DNA of 64,000 nt, from NCBI GenBank assembly GCA_016785225.1, contig JAFBJZ010000772.1:5241501-5305500 (forward strand), in the 5' to 3' direction. How positions within the stretch are numbered: the first letter of the stretch is position 1; each line of letters begins with the position of its first letter. This DNA is from Psettodes erumei. Lineage: Eukaryota > Chordata > Actinopteri > Pleuronectiformes > Psettodidae. This document shows, one piece after another, positions 13,601-28,690 of the stretch. The position numbers were made by a program, and so were the translations under genes. A model generated the notes under the pieces. That model worked only from the letters and a program-made list of their open reading frames with translations. It made no database searches and was not told the DNA's origin.

Positions 13601-16600
13601 TTCTGACAAGTTGAATGCAGCCCATCAAAGCCCAGATGTTAATGTAAAAAAAGGATTGTTTTTATACCTAACTGAGGTCATTTTTATAAAAGCAGCGTAA
13701 AATGGGGACCGTGAACGGAAAAGCTGAGTGAATTAGGAATGGCACTTTTCCAGGCTTTCTGATGTGTGAATCAGTGGTGCTTGAATCAGCAACTGGAGTT
13801 CAGCAGGTTCAAACAGAAAAGACGAAGACGGATTAAGCTTATTACAAACATGCCACTGCGTCTTTAGAATGAAAGCGCAATCTCAAACAAGTATGATACG
13901 CTGCTATGTATCTGTCATCAGCTATGATGCCATGTGCGTCATTGGTATGAAATCAGCAAATTTAGCGGCCTGGTAGCAGAAATTCCACAGTGTTTTTAAA
14001 GTGAGCCAACGCCTCGAGTGAATAATTTGAAACTTGATGAAAAGGAAAGGTCAAAGCAGGTCACCTCAAAAACAGCAGAGAGCATTTCGAGAGTTATGCT
14101 GGATGATAGATATGACAATAAATACAGAGGAAACATAAATTTCTGACTGCAGTGGTGCAGGACCTTATTGGAGAACAAAAGTATTTTTTTTAATTCCTCT
14201 TGACTGAGAGCAGCAAAATCGAGGCTCTCTCTGTCTGTCTCCTTAGCCACTGATTTTAAGAGATTAAACAGGCCACCTTAACGTACTGCAGGAAACGTCC
14301 CCAGTTTGAACTCATAGTCCTGTATACTGCCAGCGCAATCCTGCCAACACAAGCTCGAATCTTGCCAATACAAGCCAACAAATTTCTCTTGAGAGTCAAA
14401 GTTGGAAAAGTGTGACAATGGACTGACACTAGAGGGACAATAGAGGAGCCGTGGTTCCAGAAACAATAGGATAAAAATGTTTTGGGATTATACAGTGCAG
14501 TGGCGTGGTGGGATCCTGGTGGAGGATTAAGCGTCGGGAGAAAGGAGATGAGAGAGAGGCGGCGCAGTGCATCTGAATTTGGCAGAGGAGTTTGAGTATC
14601 AGGCTGAGTGAGGACAAAGCGCAGGGCCTTATAAATCTGCAGGCGCATCCGGAAATCAGTTATGCCCGGCACCCATACACACACACACACAGAAAGTCTT
14701 TCACATGACATTCTTGACCTGTGATATGCTGCTTCTCCAGGTGCGCAACAGCAGATGGATGCAACATGGCATGTGAAGTACATTTACTGTAATGACTGTA
14801 ATATTTGGAAAATGTAACATCACACTAATGTGAAAACAGTGAGTTATTGCGGTCAAAATGATCCGAGGTTCTTAAACATCCATTCATTGGGGTTTGAACC
14901 AGTGCATGTGTGTCTATTTTGCAGTGTTTGTGTGCACGCGTGTGTGTGCGCGTTACCGTGGCTCACCATTAGGGATGACTTTAAACACAAACTGATCAGA
15001 AGCATCATGGTGTTGGAGTCATACCCAGCCATTAATATTGCTGGGAAATTACAGAAAAAACCCACTAGGAAAGACCTTTCATTTTGATTATTCATCACCA
15101 TTTCCTAATTACAAAAAGGCTTGAGTGCGTGTATATATAAAGGCAAGACCAAGATAAAGTGCTCAATTGGAAAAACAAAATGTGGACATTTTCTTTTACC
15201 TTCCATCCAATTTTGACGACGGTCATGCTAACTGATTAGGACCTTATGCTTGCATGGACAAAATGAAGTAAAGAAAGAAAGGATATGACATGTCCGGAAT
15301 GCTGGTCTTCTCAAGATGCAAAATCCTAATTTCCCTTCCTTCTGTCATATTACATAAGTGCACATGCATGTGCATGAGGGAGGCTGCCTGCCTTTTTCTT
15401 TCCAAATTGTCCTGCACGTTCGTCACTCTTATCTTTGTGGCCTTAAGGTTTTGGAGGTGGAACGGCGGAGGAAACGAGAGATAACGAGACGCTGATGGGG
15501 TAATAAGCAGGTCCTTAAAGGTAATGCCTGGGTCCTCTTGAGTTTCAAGTCCTCTCTGTCACGCTGTGTTGTGCTGGAGTGCAGTTTATGGCACAGGGGG
15601 GAGTATGACTGTGCATTTGGCTTTTAAGGGCTTTCTGTCAGTGCCCATGCAGGAGTGAAACCAAAACACAGCGTGAAGACACAATCAGCTGCAATCCAGT
15701 CAGCAAGGATTCATCGTGTCCCCGGCCACTCACTGAAACCGATCCAAGGCTTTGACAATGAAGAAAGCCCCATATGTGTGCTGAATGTCCACCCCCTTGT
15801 GGAGAAAAGACATACTGCTCAGGCTCGCGCAGTGCAACAATAAAACGAGGGGATTTTCAGTGTGATGCAGGACAGTCTGAAAAACAAGGAACTAGAGAAA
15901 CGAGAAACAGGCTTTCAAACTAAACCCCACTTGATGCTAACTCCTGTTAACCAGTAAGATGCAGAGGTTCAGCTGCTTCAGCATCGATGTGAATGTGATT
16001 GTCCAATCCCAAGTTTGCCCTCACTTGTGAATACAACTGCAGGGCAATCTCCATTAACCTGTGACAAACCTGCGGTTTGACTGTCTATGCCAGACAACAT
16101 CAAGACACTGTAATGGCTGCCAACACCGAGCCCTACAGGCCCTAAATGTAGACAGAGCAGTAATGTGCAATGAACCTGCTAACCCACGGCTGAAGGGGGG
16201 GGAATCACACTAATATTTCTGTCACCTCAACAATCTAACTTAAGACTGCTATTCCAAGTTGAGCAGAAATGCCCCCACTCTCTCTTTCACACACACACAC
16301 ACACACTGTTTTCCTCATTCTGTCTCACTTTCTCTCCTCACCAGTCCAAATGAAGAGTGTGGCTGGCACCACCAGGGAAAAAGGAGATAGGAAAGGAGAT
16401 TTCTCTGAAACTGATCCAGATCTCTGATAGATCCTTCCACATGGGCTGGGAAAGGTTTAGTTTGAGACATAAATAGGTTAGCGCAGCCTACAGTATACAT
16501 GTAGGTGCAAGATGGTTTTGGATGCCTTGGGCAATGTCGTTAAATTTTGATACTGATACTCAGTGACTCACCATGGCACAGTCTTGGCCATTAACCAAAG

Positions 16601-19600
16601 CATTTCCCCTGGCACGTTCTCCCGCTGCCAGGATGTTTGTTTTGTGTGTTCATTCCTTTTAAACCGATGAGAGGTTTTTTTCCATCGACACATTAAAAAC
16701 GTACCACTGCAACTCAGACCCTGCAAGCGGCAGATATTATGCATGCACGCTCAGATGAGCCAGTAAGAAGCATGTTCGGGCTTCAAACCTTTTTATTTTA
16801 ACAATCGATGCAGGGACCGGTTTGAGATGGAGCGGCGCATACTGATAATACAAAATAGTTTTCATTCTTAGGCCGCCCAGCAAACAACAGTCTCCTGTTG
16901 CAGCACCTTGCTTCAATCAGCGGCAGACGGATTCTGTTCACTGACCATTAAAGCCCTCTCTCTCAAGACAGAGACAGCTCACCATGCACTTCTTAGAGAG
17001 CTGCTTTCTGCGCAATGCCATTCTGTGCCTCAAATTAGTTTCTCATCTCTCTGCATGCAAAGGATGTCAAGAAATGAAATAAACTACTGTGTATGGATAA
17101 AATAATGCGTGCTTGAGTATTTCGGCACATCAGCATAATAGTGACAGTATGGATACCTGTTATCCAGTGCCAGAGCTGTGATGGGGTTTCCATGGTACCC
17201 CAGGGGAACCAGCCCCTGCCAGAACTCCCAGCAACTCCCAACGCAAAACACATAAATAACAACAAGAATCACTACCATCACCGTCCCCCAGTTTGCAGCA
17301 AAGTCACACAGCAGCCACACCACGCACATGCAGCGAGGGAGACATGGGATCTGGGGATCTCGGAGCAAATCAAAACCAACGCTGTCTTTCCGGGGAAGGT
17401 CCCAGGCCCTTTGTTATCTGCCTTAAGAGCCGTATGATTCATCAGCTAAGTTATGGATGTTATTGCTGGCTGCGGGAAAGAAAGGTTACTCTCATAACCC
17501 AAAAGCAAAGCTGAGATAACTGCCTTTTCCGTCACGGTGTCTCCAGCCACCTGACTTTCACGAGCAGAATTTGCGTTGATCATTTCAGGTGGAGCACTCT
17601 CATTCTCCTCACTAGAGGCATTTCACATCAGCTATGAAGAACTGAACCTCCCGATCACACACCAAGCATACACAAAGAATGCCCCCGGCTGTCAATCATT
17701 TTAACTGACCCAGCCTCTCATATACCACAAACCTAATCATCACTGATTGTCAGTCGGCAGGTCTACAAAGCCTGGTGTTTACCCTGTCTAGACAGACTGG
17801 AGGGGGGACTGGCAGCCATGGGCATCTGAGTAGTATACTGCACCCAGTTTAACCACAGATGAGTGCTCCACTGTCATTTAATGTCATAAATCAGCCCCTT
17901 GCACATCAACAGCCCATGAGGGTTAGGGCGTCGAGAAGCCAGTTCAGAGAGCAATATGAAAGGAACGTTTCAAAGCAGAAGTTTAATCACATGCGCGCTC
18001 GAATCCTGAGGCTAAACCGTACGGTGGGACAAATCATCAGGCTGAGGCTACAGCACGGGTTCCTCTGGTTCCAACACCATGAGCGTGAGGACGTTGTGCT
18101 GTTTTTCCAGCTTCACGAGAGATGCGGAGCCGACTCAGGGCCGGACGGTGAACTGCGACGCCGTTTTTCAACCGGCGCTGCGGCGCGCAGAGCAAACACT
18201 GCACTAAGGTGAACAGAGCTTCACTTTCACTCTGCTTATCTGGGCAAATAAGAATAGTTCTGGCTGTGGGCAAAACGCTCTTCTCTCCAAAAAACAAATA
18301 TTATTTCCCCTCTTTAACTGGCCAAGCACTGACAGAGACATACTGTACTAGGCCTCTCCTCAGTGTTTCCAGCTGAAACCTCACTCAGACCTCAATTCAA
18401 CATGGCTCGCAGTGATGCCTGGAAAAAATTATGCCACCACACATATTATCATATTAATTACCACAGTGTATTTTCGCTCACCAGGAGGAGGAAGAATCAC
18501 AAAATAAGGAATCACAAAAACGAAAATGCCGTCTAACCAGAGGAATTTGTTTACTCAGAAGTTAAGAGGCAAAAAAAGGAGAGAAACAACCTTAAACAGT
18601 AAGAGAAGATTTTTCAAAGCACCACACTGCGAGAGAAGCTTCAGACAATAAAGATTAATTGCAACATCGAACTCGCACATCTGCTGGAAGACGGATTAAC
18701 ACGCTGAGCTGTGCTGGCACTTTTCAAGAACATCTGACTTCTCACACTAAACACAAGGCTGTGGCAATATAGTTGGGATTCTGCAAATTTAGATAATGGC
18801 AGAGGGAGGGGGAATAATCTTCTACACAACTGTGACAAGTCCACTAAACAGAGGGGCTGCTGTTGCCGGGATACGGGCTGATAGTGTATATTCCATCTGC
18901 AGCCCCTCGACTCAAACTGCTGCCATATCGCTGGAAGGAAGTGGACCTGTTATTGTTACGACCTCAAAGGCTTTGGGTGGTCCACACAGACAAACACGTC
19001 TGTGGAGAGAGAGAGAGAGACAAGAGACAGCAGGCACACACAAATGTAACTATGCAAAACACTTTCATACAAGCTCCCCAAACACCTGCCATTTCCTTTC
19101 TTGTTCATTCACAGACATTGCACTGACCTGGGAGGGCTCGCACGGTGCATTCACCCACATTTTCATACACAAAAATTGATCTCTGGAACGCATTTTCCAT
19201 GTAACCAACGCAAATTGTTTACAGTAAAAACAACCGCGCAGGCAAACTACTCCCGTGAGGATTCGCATTGCCAATAACACCATATGCACTTAGCAGCATT
19301 GTCTATAAACATGTGCATACACATGGGGAGAGATATGTATCAGTCACAAGCTAATATACTGACGTTCATCATGGCTGGAGTACCGCACAGACCTGTCCAA
19401 ACAACAACATGTTCAACCTCGCCCAAGATAAACAGGACAGGGCTAATCTCCACACAAAAGACACAAGGCTGAGCACATTAGCGCGACAAATCAGCACCAC
19501 GGTGCTGCTTTTAGCAGGTCGGCCGTTGGTTACTTTTCTCTTTGAGACTGCAGATCGGGTCCAAAATCAGGTCCATTAGAGGCCTGGAGTGGGTGTGGTG

Positions 19601-20269
19601 GTATTTCAGGGATGCACTCTGCCATTCAGTCTTAGAGTTGACATTCCTCCGCTTAAAATGCAATCCATCAGCACCCAGCAGAGTGAAACATTACTGTATT
19701 CGCTTACCAGGAGCGAAACTCGAGACCCAAGAGGGCACAGGTATCACACAGGCAGACAGGAAAACACTCGTTCGCCCTCAGACAGACTGAAAGAGACTCA
19801 TTTTGGCTTGAGCAAACCTTTTTTTTCCCATTTCCATTATGTCGCGCCCACGTACACATATGACACACACAAAAAAGGCACGTGCGCATAGACAAATAGC
19901 AGCAATCAGTGGGTGGATGTCAGCACACACACACACACGGGAACTGCTCCTCGCGTTTGTAACGCAGCTCATAAATCACTGCACACACTGGGGTAATGAT
20001 CCATTGAGAAAGAGAGGTGAAACTTGCTTCTAAACTCTACAGTGGCCCTTTCAAAGACCACACTGAAGCATTCACAGCTCGGCCTCCTGTCCGCCAGCGC
20101 TGTCACGAACATGATCATCAAGACGCATGGCTCTGACAAAACCTCACCACACAGAAGCATTGCACAAATGTACCACAATGGTAAAAGACTGGAATAGTTT
20201 CAGTGTTTGTGTGGTGGCTTCGTTGCACATTGTTGTACATTTGTGATATCAACTTTTAATATCGGCGCT
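7634..20269. other. Long non-coding stretch
   Basis: No exon, RNA gene or named transposon was recognised. There are scattered CA runs (11223, 14681, 16289, 19925). A modestly CpG-rich spot lies at 17.95-18.21 kb. Open frames of up to 175 codons show no family motifs. Confidence 0.5.
11223..11243 (+). repeat. (AC)n microsatellite
   Basis: About ten uninterrupted AC units in gene-free DNA. Confidence 0.95.
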
Positions 20270-20416
20270 CTGTGCTCAGTGCAACGGTTAACAATGACTT
20301 TATTTGTTATTATATGTTTATTTTATTTTTTCATCTTCATGCCTTTTATATTTAAATGGAGAAACTGTAACAAAGCTATTTCGCCCCAGGGATTAATAAA
20401 TCATTCAGATTTTGAA
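20270..20416 (+). repeat. Possible 3' tail of a non-LTR retroelement
   Basis: The end AACTGTAACAAAGCTATTTC followed by GCCCCAGGGATTAATAAATC resembles the common fish retroelement tail CAATTTCCC...GGGATTAATAAAGT. No reverse-transcriptase coding sequence is seen upstream, so only a tail fragment is claimed. Confidence 0.35.
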
Positions 20417-23400
20417 TAGTATTAAACATTTTACTAATCTTATGTGAGAGTGTTGCAAGAAACATCTCCAACAGTCCTAGTTTGACATTAAAAAAAGGCT
20501 GACTCGCAGGACCTCTGTAAAGTTGCCATGATATCACAACTCAGGTTAATCAAAGCTTAACTGCGATCCAAACCATTATTGTTGTTGGCGGTACTGTTGT
20601 AGAACTGTACTCATAGATGTGCTGATTGAATGGTGTGGTTTGGCCCCCCTTTGGTCAAATTTTCAGGATTGCGAAAACCCTGTGTTGTAATTTTAATGCG
20701 CCAAAGAAAAAGAAACAATTTATTGCAATATAAATATGACAGCACTATCAAAATACCAAAAATAACCAAGTAATAACACAGTATCCTCAGGATTGTTCTT
20801 ATCTCAATACTTCTTGATATCTGCTTGGTAACTAACGAGGAAAATATTTTCTTAAGATGCCTTATATTCAGCTGGGTACTGCCGTTCTGTAAACAGTGCG
20901 AGAGAGACCTGAGTTCTGGAGCCAGTTCTTATTCTTCGGATTTCCTCCACGTTAATCTCATCAATTATGTATTTACCGGCAATCTACTGGTAACTACATA
21001 ATTGTATTTACCTGCACGTCCTACCTGGTAGCAATTAAGAGATACAGATTAATTAGCATTCCAGCAGTTCTTTGAGGGTTAAACCGAATCAGATTTAAAG
21101 GTGAGGTTCCACAAAGGACCCACTACTGATGAGGGCATATCATTTTTAACAGCTGAAAACATATAATAAATCAGAGAAGTTGTTCAGAATTTATCTATTT
21201 ATATAAACAATTTCGGCACATCACCGCTACCATACCACTGCCCCCTAGTGGGCCACTGCTGAACATGGTGCATAATAGATGAGAAGCAATGTTCTCTTCC
21301 AGTGGCTCCTCAGCTTACCAGTTTCTACTGTACACTGTACTGTTCTACTGGGCTTCACATACAGTAAGAGTTGAGCACGCCTGCATTCCTTTGCCAACAT
21401 TATGAGCATTCAAGAGTAAGAAGAGCAAGATTTACAGCCATACTGCTGCGAGAGTCAACATTATCTTCCACATCACAGGCTGAAGATTCATCATATCAGA
21501 TTCTATACAATAAATCTTGTTTGCTAATTCTCAGCATGTGACTCTCTCTCTTTGTGACTCTCTCCTTGCCCTTTGCATGTGATGATTTGTAAATAACCGG
21601 GATTAGTAGAAATATATTTTCACACACTATTTCAAACCACTAAGTATAGTACAAGCTCAGCTTCACTAAATGTGGGTATTTCTAGTCTTTTAACAATGAT
21701 AATAATTCAGTTGGTCTTTGAAATGAAATTTTATATCTTAGACACCATAACAAAGCTTTCAAGTCCAGTGCAATGTCCTCCAATACACAAATGTACATGT
21801 GTTGTATTGTGAATTTAGAAAAAAAGAGGTTCACCATCTGGATATTTAGAAAAGTCAGGTGGAATCTTAAAAATGGGAAACGTGTGTGTCAATATATGCA
21901 GTCGTGAGCATTGTAAAAAAAAAAAAAAAATCTGTGGACATTAAATGCTGTGCATTAGCAGTGAAGGACACTCACTCACATGCTGGCCGATTCTCTCAAG
22001 CTATAGAGGTTCACACCAAACGTCTGTTGACAAGTGAGAATGTGAGAGAATCTAGCCCTTACTAGCTTCATAGCTAGCTGGTCTGAGTTTAATGTCACTG
22101 TTTTTCTTGGTCTTACTTCGTGAATATTGTTTTGCCGAATTTTGAACAAAAAGCCATCAAATGTACGCCAGATTCTTCAATCTTAATTATTTAAGGTTTT
22201 GACAAGAGTAAGGATAATCTGAACTTGCATGCATGTCACTAATCAAGAGTATTTCAGCGTATAAGGTTGGCTACATTATCTTTCTTCTAAGGGATATTAA
22301 GTGGTTGCAAAATACAATTTCATTTCATTGAATTAGAAAGTGTTCATACTAAATACGTTAACCTTACGGCAATCCTAACAATGTAGGCCCACAGTTTGGG
22401 TGTTTTGTCCAGCAAAAGTATCAAAACTCATGCAGCATAATCCTCGCCTTCAACCCTGATTCATATGATCAGTGTGTTCCAAACACTCATAGTTACACTC
22501 ATAGCTACTACTTCCCTGACAGGCATTTACGTCCTCATGGGATCTGAAGCTTTGCTGGCAACAGAATATTAAGATATTTGTATTGAAGAAAAGATTGTTT
22601 TTAACATCTGGATCAACAGTGGAGATAAAGAGATAGATTTGGAGAAGTTTCTAAGGACATTTTAATACGTTCTGACATTATGTTTGCTCTGGGTCCGGGT
22701 CGCCATCAGAATTCGTTTGAACTACTGTGAATCCAAGCCGACATCATTCGTCATCTGCTATGAAGGATCATGCCATCTTTCATGCGCACAGGGCACGATA
22801 CTCTACTCTAAGATTTGTCTATTAGGTATTCCTCCATCATACATCATGTGGGTGAAAGCCAAATGTGCCTGGCCAGTTTAACCTGAGAAAATACTTTACC
22901 CATCACAGATAGTTGAAGGAGACTGACTTGGCTTGGAAAAGATTTTCAGAGCACCCTCCATATTAGGACGAACAAGTACTACTTGTATGACTTGACATGT
23001 ATTTATTCAAGTGAAACTGTAATTGTCTGTAAGAATTCATTAAACTTGGAGACTTATGTCTTTTCATACATTGGTGATATATGTTTTCAGCATGCAAGTG
23101 CCGAATCAGCGCACCCCATACAGTGCTGTTACATATAGTTATTCTCATACTCATGTATCGATGCAAAATAATGAATGTTTTTTCAACTCATGCTTCAATA
23201 ATTCTACACTTACTGTTTGCGTTTCTGTATGAGGAGAACCTCTCGGCGGCTGATTCCTGCTGCTCGGTCACACTCCTCCTATCAGAGACAAGAGTAGACA
23301 GTCATTTGTTACACACTGAGCGAAAGATTTACTCATCATTGGCTCCACTAAAGTGCTTGAAGAGTTTGATATGTAAAAAAAAACCCACAATGGTGCAGCC

Positions 23401-26400
23401 AGGCAAAAGAACAAGGGTACACACTTACATCTGGATCCAAGACGATCACTCAAATGGACGGCACCCAGGAAACAACAAATACATAATCAGTTCGAGGGTC
23501 CCATTAAAAGCAGCTCTCTGAATCCCAATAACCCTTCCCACTCCATGAGAACGCTAACCATGAAAAAGCAGGATTGCTTCAGTGCAAGTGCTTCTTGGAC
23601 ACACTTCAATAGCTGCATTAAACTCTGAATATCTCTGGCAAGATAAACAATGCGACAATGCAAAAGCAACACTAATTAATCAGGAAAATGACAAGAGAAT
23701 AGCCCGGCCCATCTATTGCAGCCGTAAGAAACAGCGTGCCAAACACTGGGATCACTGTTAAGTCACAAAAAAGGTTAATGTGTGCTAGATGCAGAGTAAG
23801 TGCTAATTAAATAAATATGAATTCCATGTTCAACATTAATATAAAAGCAAAAGATAGGAATGTTTTGGAACAGTTCATAAAGTAATAGCAACCACACTGT
23901 GTCAATCAAACTCCAGAGTTCCTCACAGTGCAAGGGAGCCAATGAAAACACAGTGGCTTGAAGTGATGACTCTCGCTGTTTTCTCTGAATCTGTGCCCGC
24001 GCTATCAGACGGGCAAGGGATGTGTTCTTAAAGGGTTCCAATCACTGTTTTCATTTATTCACGGACAATAGCAAACACAGCAATGCAAGGAAAAGCAACG
24101 TGATGCCACATAGGCGTGCTGAAAAGAGCAAAAATATTTGGTAAAAGTCTGCTCTACTACATAAAAGACAGCAGGACTCTGAGATTTGGACGGGCAAGGA
24201 AAGGACAGACATACTTGAGAGCATGCAAGGTCCTTTGAATCAGCTTCGGGGCTGAGAAACATGAAAAGTGTGCTCTTCTCCTAGCCTCCAGCATAGAGTG
24301 ATATATTACTGGAAATGCTGACAATGAGTCATACTACAGAACAGCAAGGCACCCCATCTCAAATCCAACTGAACTCAGTCCAGCTGGATAGTGACAATCC
24401 GTAATTTATCCCTGGTCGAATTTGACAAAAGAGCCATTACGAGAAAAGGGTGAAATCAAAACACGAAAACCAAAGCTTTTGCTTTGAAATGGATTTTCAA
24501 TGGTAAATCTGCACCACAGTCGCCTGACACAGCAATGTGGCTTGTGGAACTGTAATTAGGGCACTCTTTTTTTTCTGGAAGAGCTTCATTAAACTGGATT
24601 CAACACAGGTTCGTCAGCAGTGAGGCTTTACATGCAACGTGTGCGTGAGCTGGGATTTTGTTTTGAGTCAAAGTTGAGGTGAGGCCATACAGCACAGGCC
24701 ATTCCCCCACCTGACAACTGGAAAGATATTACTTCTCCCTTAGGAATATCATCTACACTTCTCCAATATGCTAAGACAGGGATCCCCTCCAGGGACTAAG
24801 CATTTTTTAAATTATTGCAAAGAAACGAGGAGACCATCCGGTCAACATGATGCCCGCGTTATTTATGGAGACATCTCAGGGTTTCAATCTCTGATGAGGA
24901 AGCTACACGGTTAGAATACAACAACAACATATGGAAAACATTGTGGGCAATTACAGTACAGTAGTGGAGACACTTATACATGCTATGCAATATGTACACA
25001 GGAAAAGCCACAGCATGTATCCAGGTCTAAAAGAGGTCAGGGGGGTGGTGGGGGAGAATGCTGGCAAACGGAGGTTGGGGTAAAACGTGCTCCCCTGTGC
25101 CAATAGCCAGAACTGATTAGCCTGAGAGAGACGCACGCGAGACACATAAAACAGATCAGTAACAGGTGGAGAGGAGGACACGGCAAAGGCAGGCAAGAAA
25201 TAAAGGCGCTGTTTGCAGCTTTTCAGCAGATTACTGACCTTAAAACCCTGTGGTGAGGACTACGGGGCTGATAATGAGAGAAGAGTGTGTGTGGTGGATG
25301 GAAAGTGCCACAGGTGAGTGGCTAATTGCTTCGACAGTGCAGTGTTTTGTACACACACCACCATGTATACTCTTTATCCAATTGCCCGCAACATGTCTGT
25401 GCATTGAAACAAACAGCCACTGTTTGTTTGTAACCAATGTGGTCTCGCAGTCTAAATATTCAGAGGGGCAAACGGCTCCCCGTTCACACGATGAGAGCTT
25501 TTCAGTCAGTCACACCCTCGAGCCACGCTGACAACTGCACATGCTACAGGGACAGACCATTCCGAAAATGCATTATCTTGTTTCGCGCACATGCTTCAAA
25601 TAAAGATGGGCCACGCTCAGTGTTGCAGCATCAGAAAAGCTGTTTTATTTTCTAAGGCCCGCGGGCCTCCTTTTTCAGGGCACATCTACTGCACTGTGCT
25701 ACGTTCACTCGCCGAACACAGAGACGGCTCACTGAACCAGACGCATGACGCTGGGTTCAGCAGGATGCTCTGCCGGTCTCCAGCACCGTGCCAGCGCACA
25801 GAATAGGACCCAAGCCAAAAGGAACGTGGGCACAAGCATCTGTAATACTTGGCACTTATCAAATCATTGTGAACATTATTCTCAGGTTACCATGAACCGT
25901 GGAAGCAGAGAGAAATAGCACAAAAACTTATGTGTTTTGTTTTCTTTTTTTCATTTTTTTCTACCAAAGAAGCCAAATATCTTCAGCCTCTCTCAGTTTG
26001 GGTGATGGTGTTCACTAGCTTGTCATGGTTGGCTGGATAATTGCTGAGCATTGTTATTTGAGAGCTTTTCCCGGAAAGTTCTCTCAGCCATTTTTTTTTC
26101 AGGACTGCAATCAAAATTATGTGATAACGCCAGGGTTAATTTTGTAAGCTAACAAATGAGTACCATGCAAAACAGAAGAACGGCGCCAGCAAACGTTTGA
26201 ACTTATAAAAAAGGAAGGACAAAAAAAAAATCAAAACAAAGAAAAGCACTGATTATGGCTGGGGCATGCAACACTTCACTGCACCTCATTGACACAACCC
26301 ATGTAAAACTGTGTGCAAATGACAAACAAAACAACACAATTTCCAACAGGCTCAGGGGCCTGACTCAAAACAGCAATATTTTTGGACAAAACAATAGTCC

Positions 26401-28369
26401 CCCTGTCCAAAAGAGATGCCATAAATCAAAATACGGTGGTTCAAATTTATCTCCCTTGCAGGCCTCTTCCTATCCTTCTCCAAAGTTCGGGGTCTTCTTC
26501 ACCACTGACGGCCAGCCAGAAAGACGAACCGAAGAAACTGCCAAACTGCCGTCCATCATTTGATCATGCTGCAAGCCGTTCTCTGTGGAAAATTGCGATG
26601 AGAGTGTTTTTGTGTGTGTGTCCACGAACGCCCACAGCTGTTTTCCCCATTCCTCCTGAGCTTTTCCCGACACAGATCATTTGGGCAGATGTACACTCCA
26701 CCTGGGGTAGAACTGACAACCGGAGCTCCCCTGTGCTTATTATGGCTGTATGAAACATATCCTGTCTTTAAGAACTATCCTGTGAGGGGCTTTGTTGAAT
26801 TCACTCAGCAAACACCATGCCATCAGAACACGCACTAATCGCTGAGTGAGCCGCCTTTCCCAGAGGCTAAACACAAATATATACACTGTTAAGTGGAAAC
26901 ACACATCCGTACAATACCTTTAGGGTGGATGTAGTGGATGTTCACATGGACATATGGTGCTGTGTTTGGAAGCATCTGTTCTATGCATTCCTGTGCTCCA
27001 AAGTTCTTTCATCAGCATCAGGCAAGCCCAAGGATGTGTCTGTCCAAATCCCCTTCTTTCCTCGATTTTGCCCAGTATGCCCCGCCATCCTCTCACTACT
27101 CCCCTGACAGTCCTCACATTATCCCACCACCCACCTCTTCATCAGCAGGCGTCCGTGTCCCCTCCACTGATCCATCCAGGGGGACGCTATGACTGCCTAA
27201 GCCCATTACAGGGGCTCCTGAACCCCCATACCACAGCCCTGTGTGGGCCTGTGAGGCCCCGGGGCCTGACATGTGGAAGCAATCACGGCAGAGAGCATGA
27301 GATGAAATGATATATAGAACTAATACAGAGATGGATCAGTAATGACGGAGATCTAATGTCTAATCAAAATACATTCACTCAACACAAGCAGTGACTTCAT
27401 AGGTCTGGGTGTACGTCTCAAAGTCGAGGCCCCGGCCAGTAATGACCTGGATCGCATGTCTTATCATAATACATAGATGTGAGTGCTTCCATTATAAATA
27501 TTAGACAAAACTACTGTTCACACAGAAACCTCACTCATGCGATCCTGCACCAAAAACATGACGCATTTAAAGGGGGTTAAATAAATAATAACCGATTAAG
27601 ATGCCTCAATATCCAACATTTCCCTTTGCCAGCCACGAAACCATTCCTCTTACCTGAGCCGCTCAAAGCTAAATCACACTGTATGAACGAGACCAATGAG
27701 CTCACTCTGGCATTCCCTTCAGCGTGACTCTCTGGTAGGAGTTGGGCTCAGCTGAGCCCATTGCTCAGGTTACACGTCATCAAACTGATGATACACAGAT
27801 ACACAAGGTTGGACTTGGTTCCAATCAAACAAACAAAATATAGTGGCCGAGGCTGTTTTTTCCCTTGAGTAAACGCACCTGTATCTGCAGCAGACTTTTA
27901 TCGGAGGAAGGCCTTTATTTCTGATTCCCGCTGTTTGAAAAGAGCAAATCGATTGTATATCTGTAGGAAGGTCCTTGACTCACTCACATTTGCCCTATTG
28001 CACTTCCTGCATTACTCTGTTAAAAGAAACTCGCCACATACAAAGTCAAACATCCTTGAGTGTTTCAGGAGACAGACACCCTTCATTTCTTTTCACGGCT
28101 GTTATGAATGAATGAACCATCTGCAGGCATACAACACGCAACATTAACTGGTGGAGATGAAAGTTCAACAAGGCAAACAGGGCACACAAATACACACAAG
28201 GTGACTAGTAACTAGGACAATAATTGAAAATGAATGGCAACATGTTGTAGTAGCATGATCATATTGAATTAAAGAGGCAGAAACCTACACTATCTTTTAC
28301 TGGCATGCACATTACATGTCAAATACAGGAGTTTCTCTCCGTTGTTGTTGTTGTTTTCCAGGCTTGTAT
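20417..28369. other. Long non-coding stretch
   Basis: The part at 20.42-22.68 kb is AT-rich and has no open frame of 60 codons on either strand. A pair of imperfect direct repeats, 100 bases apart, lies at 27337 and 27437. No gene was recognised. Confidence 0.5.
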
Positions 28370-28690
28370 TTAAGGGCCGGTCTCTATTTGTTTGTGTCCA
28401 CCACATCCCCTGGATAATGTTGGAGATCCAGCTTTTAATTGACTCTCAATTTATTTAAATCCATTCATCTATGAGCTCCAGAGGTGCTATGAAAAGATTT
28501 TACCTTTGGACTAATGGTTTCCCCGTGTTTCCAGTCTTTATGCTAAGCTAAGCTAACCAGCTGCTGGCTGAAGCCTTGATTAAGGAATTAGGAGACAGAC
28601 ATGAGAGCGACATCAACCCATTCACCTAAATCTTGGCGAGAAGGCAAATGAGCGCATTCTGATTGGATATTGAACTATTCTTGAAACTTT
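28370..28690 (+). repeat. Dispersed fish repeat (contains ATGCTAAGCTAAGCTAACC)
   Basis: The motifs GATTTTACCTTTGGAC, GTTTCCAGTCTTTATGCTAA followed by GCTAAGCTAACCAGCTGCTG, AGACAGACATGAGAGCG, CTTGGCGAGAAGGCAAATGAG and GAACTATTC occur in the order known from a repeat very common in teleosts. It has no coding capacity. A short second copy lies at 46540-46618 in the opposite sense. Confidence 0.7.

Noticed and set aside
14256..14783. 175-codon open frame on the minus strand
   Set aside because: No recognisable domain; it includes a CA-repeat-encoded stretch and has no plausible splice partners.
17859..18212. Arg-rich 117-codon plus-strand frame in a mildly CpG-rich spot
   Set aside because: No family match and no clear splice or promoter signals; composition explains the Arg content.
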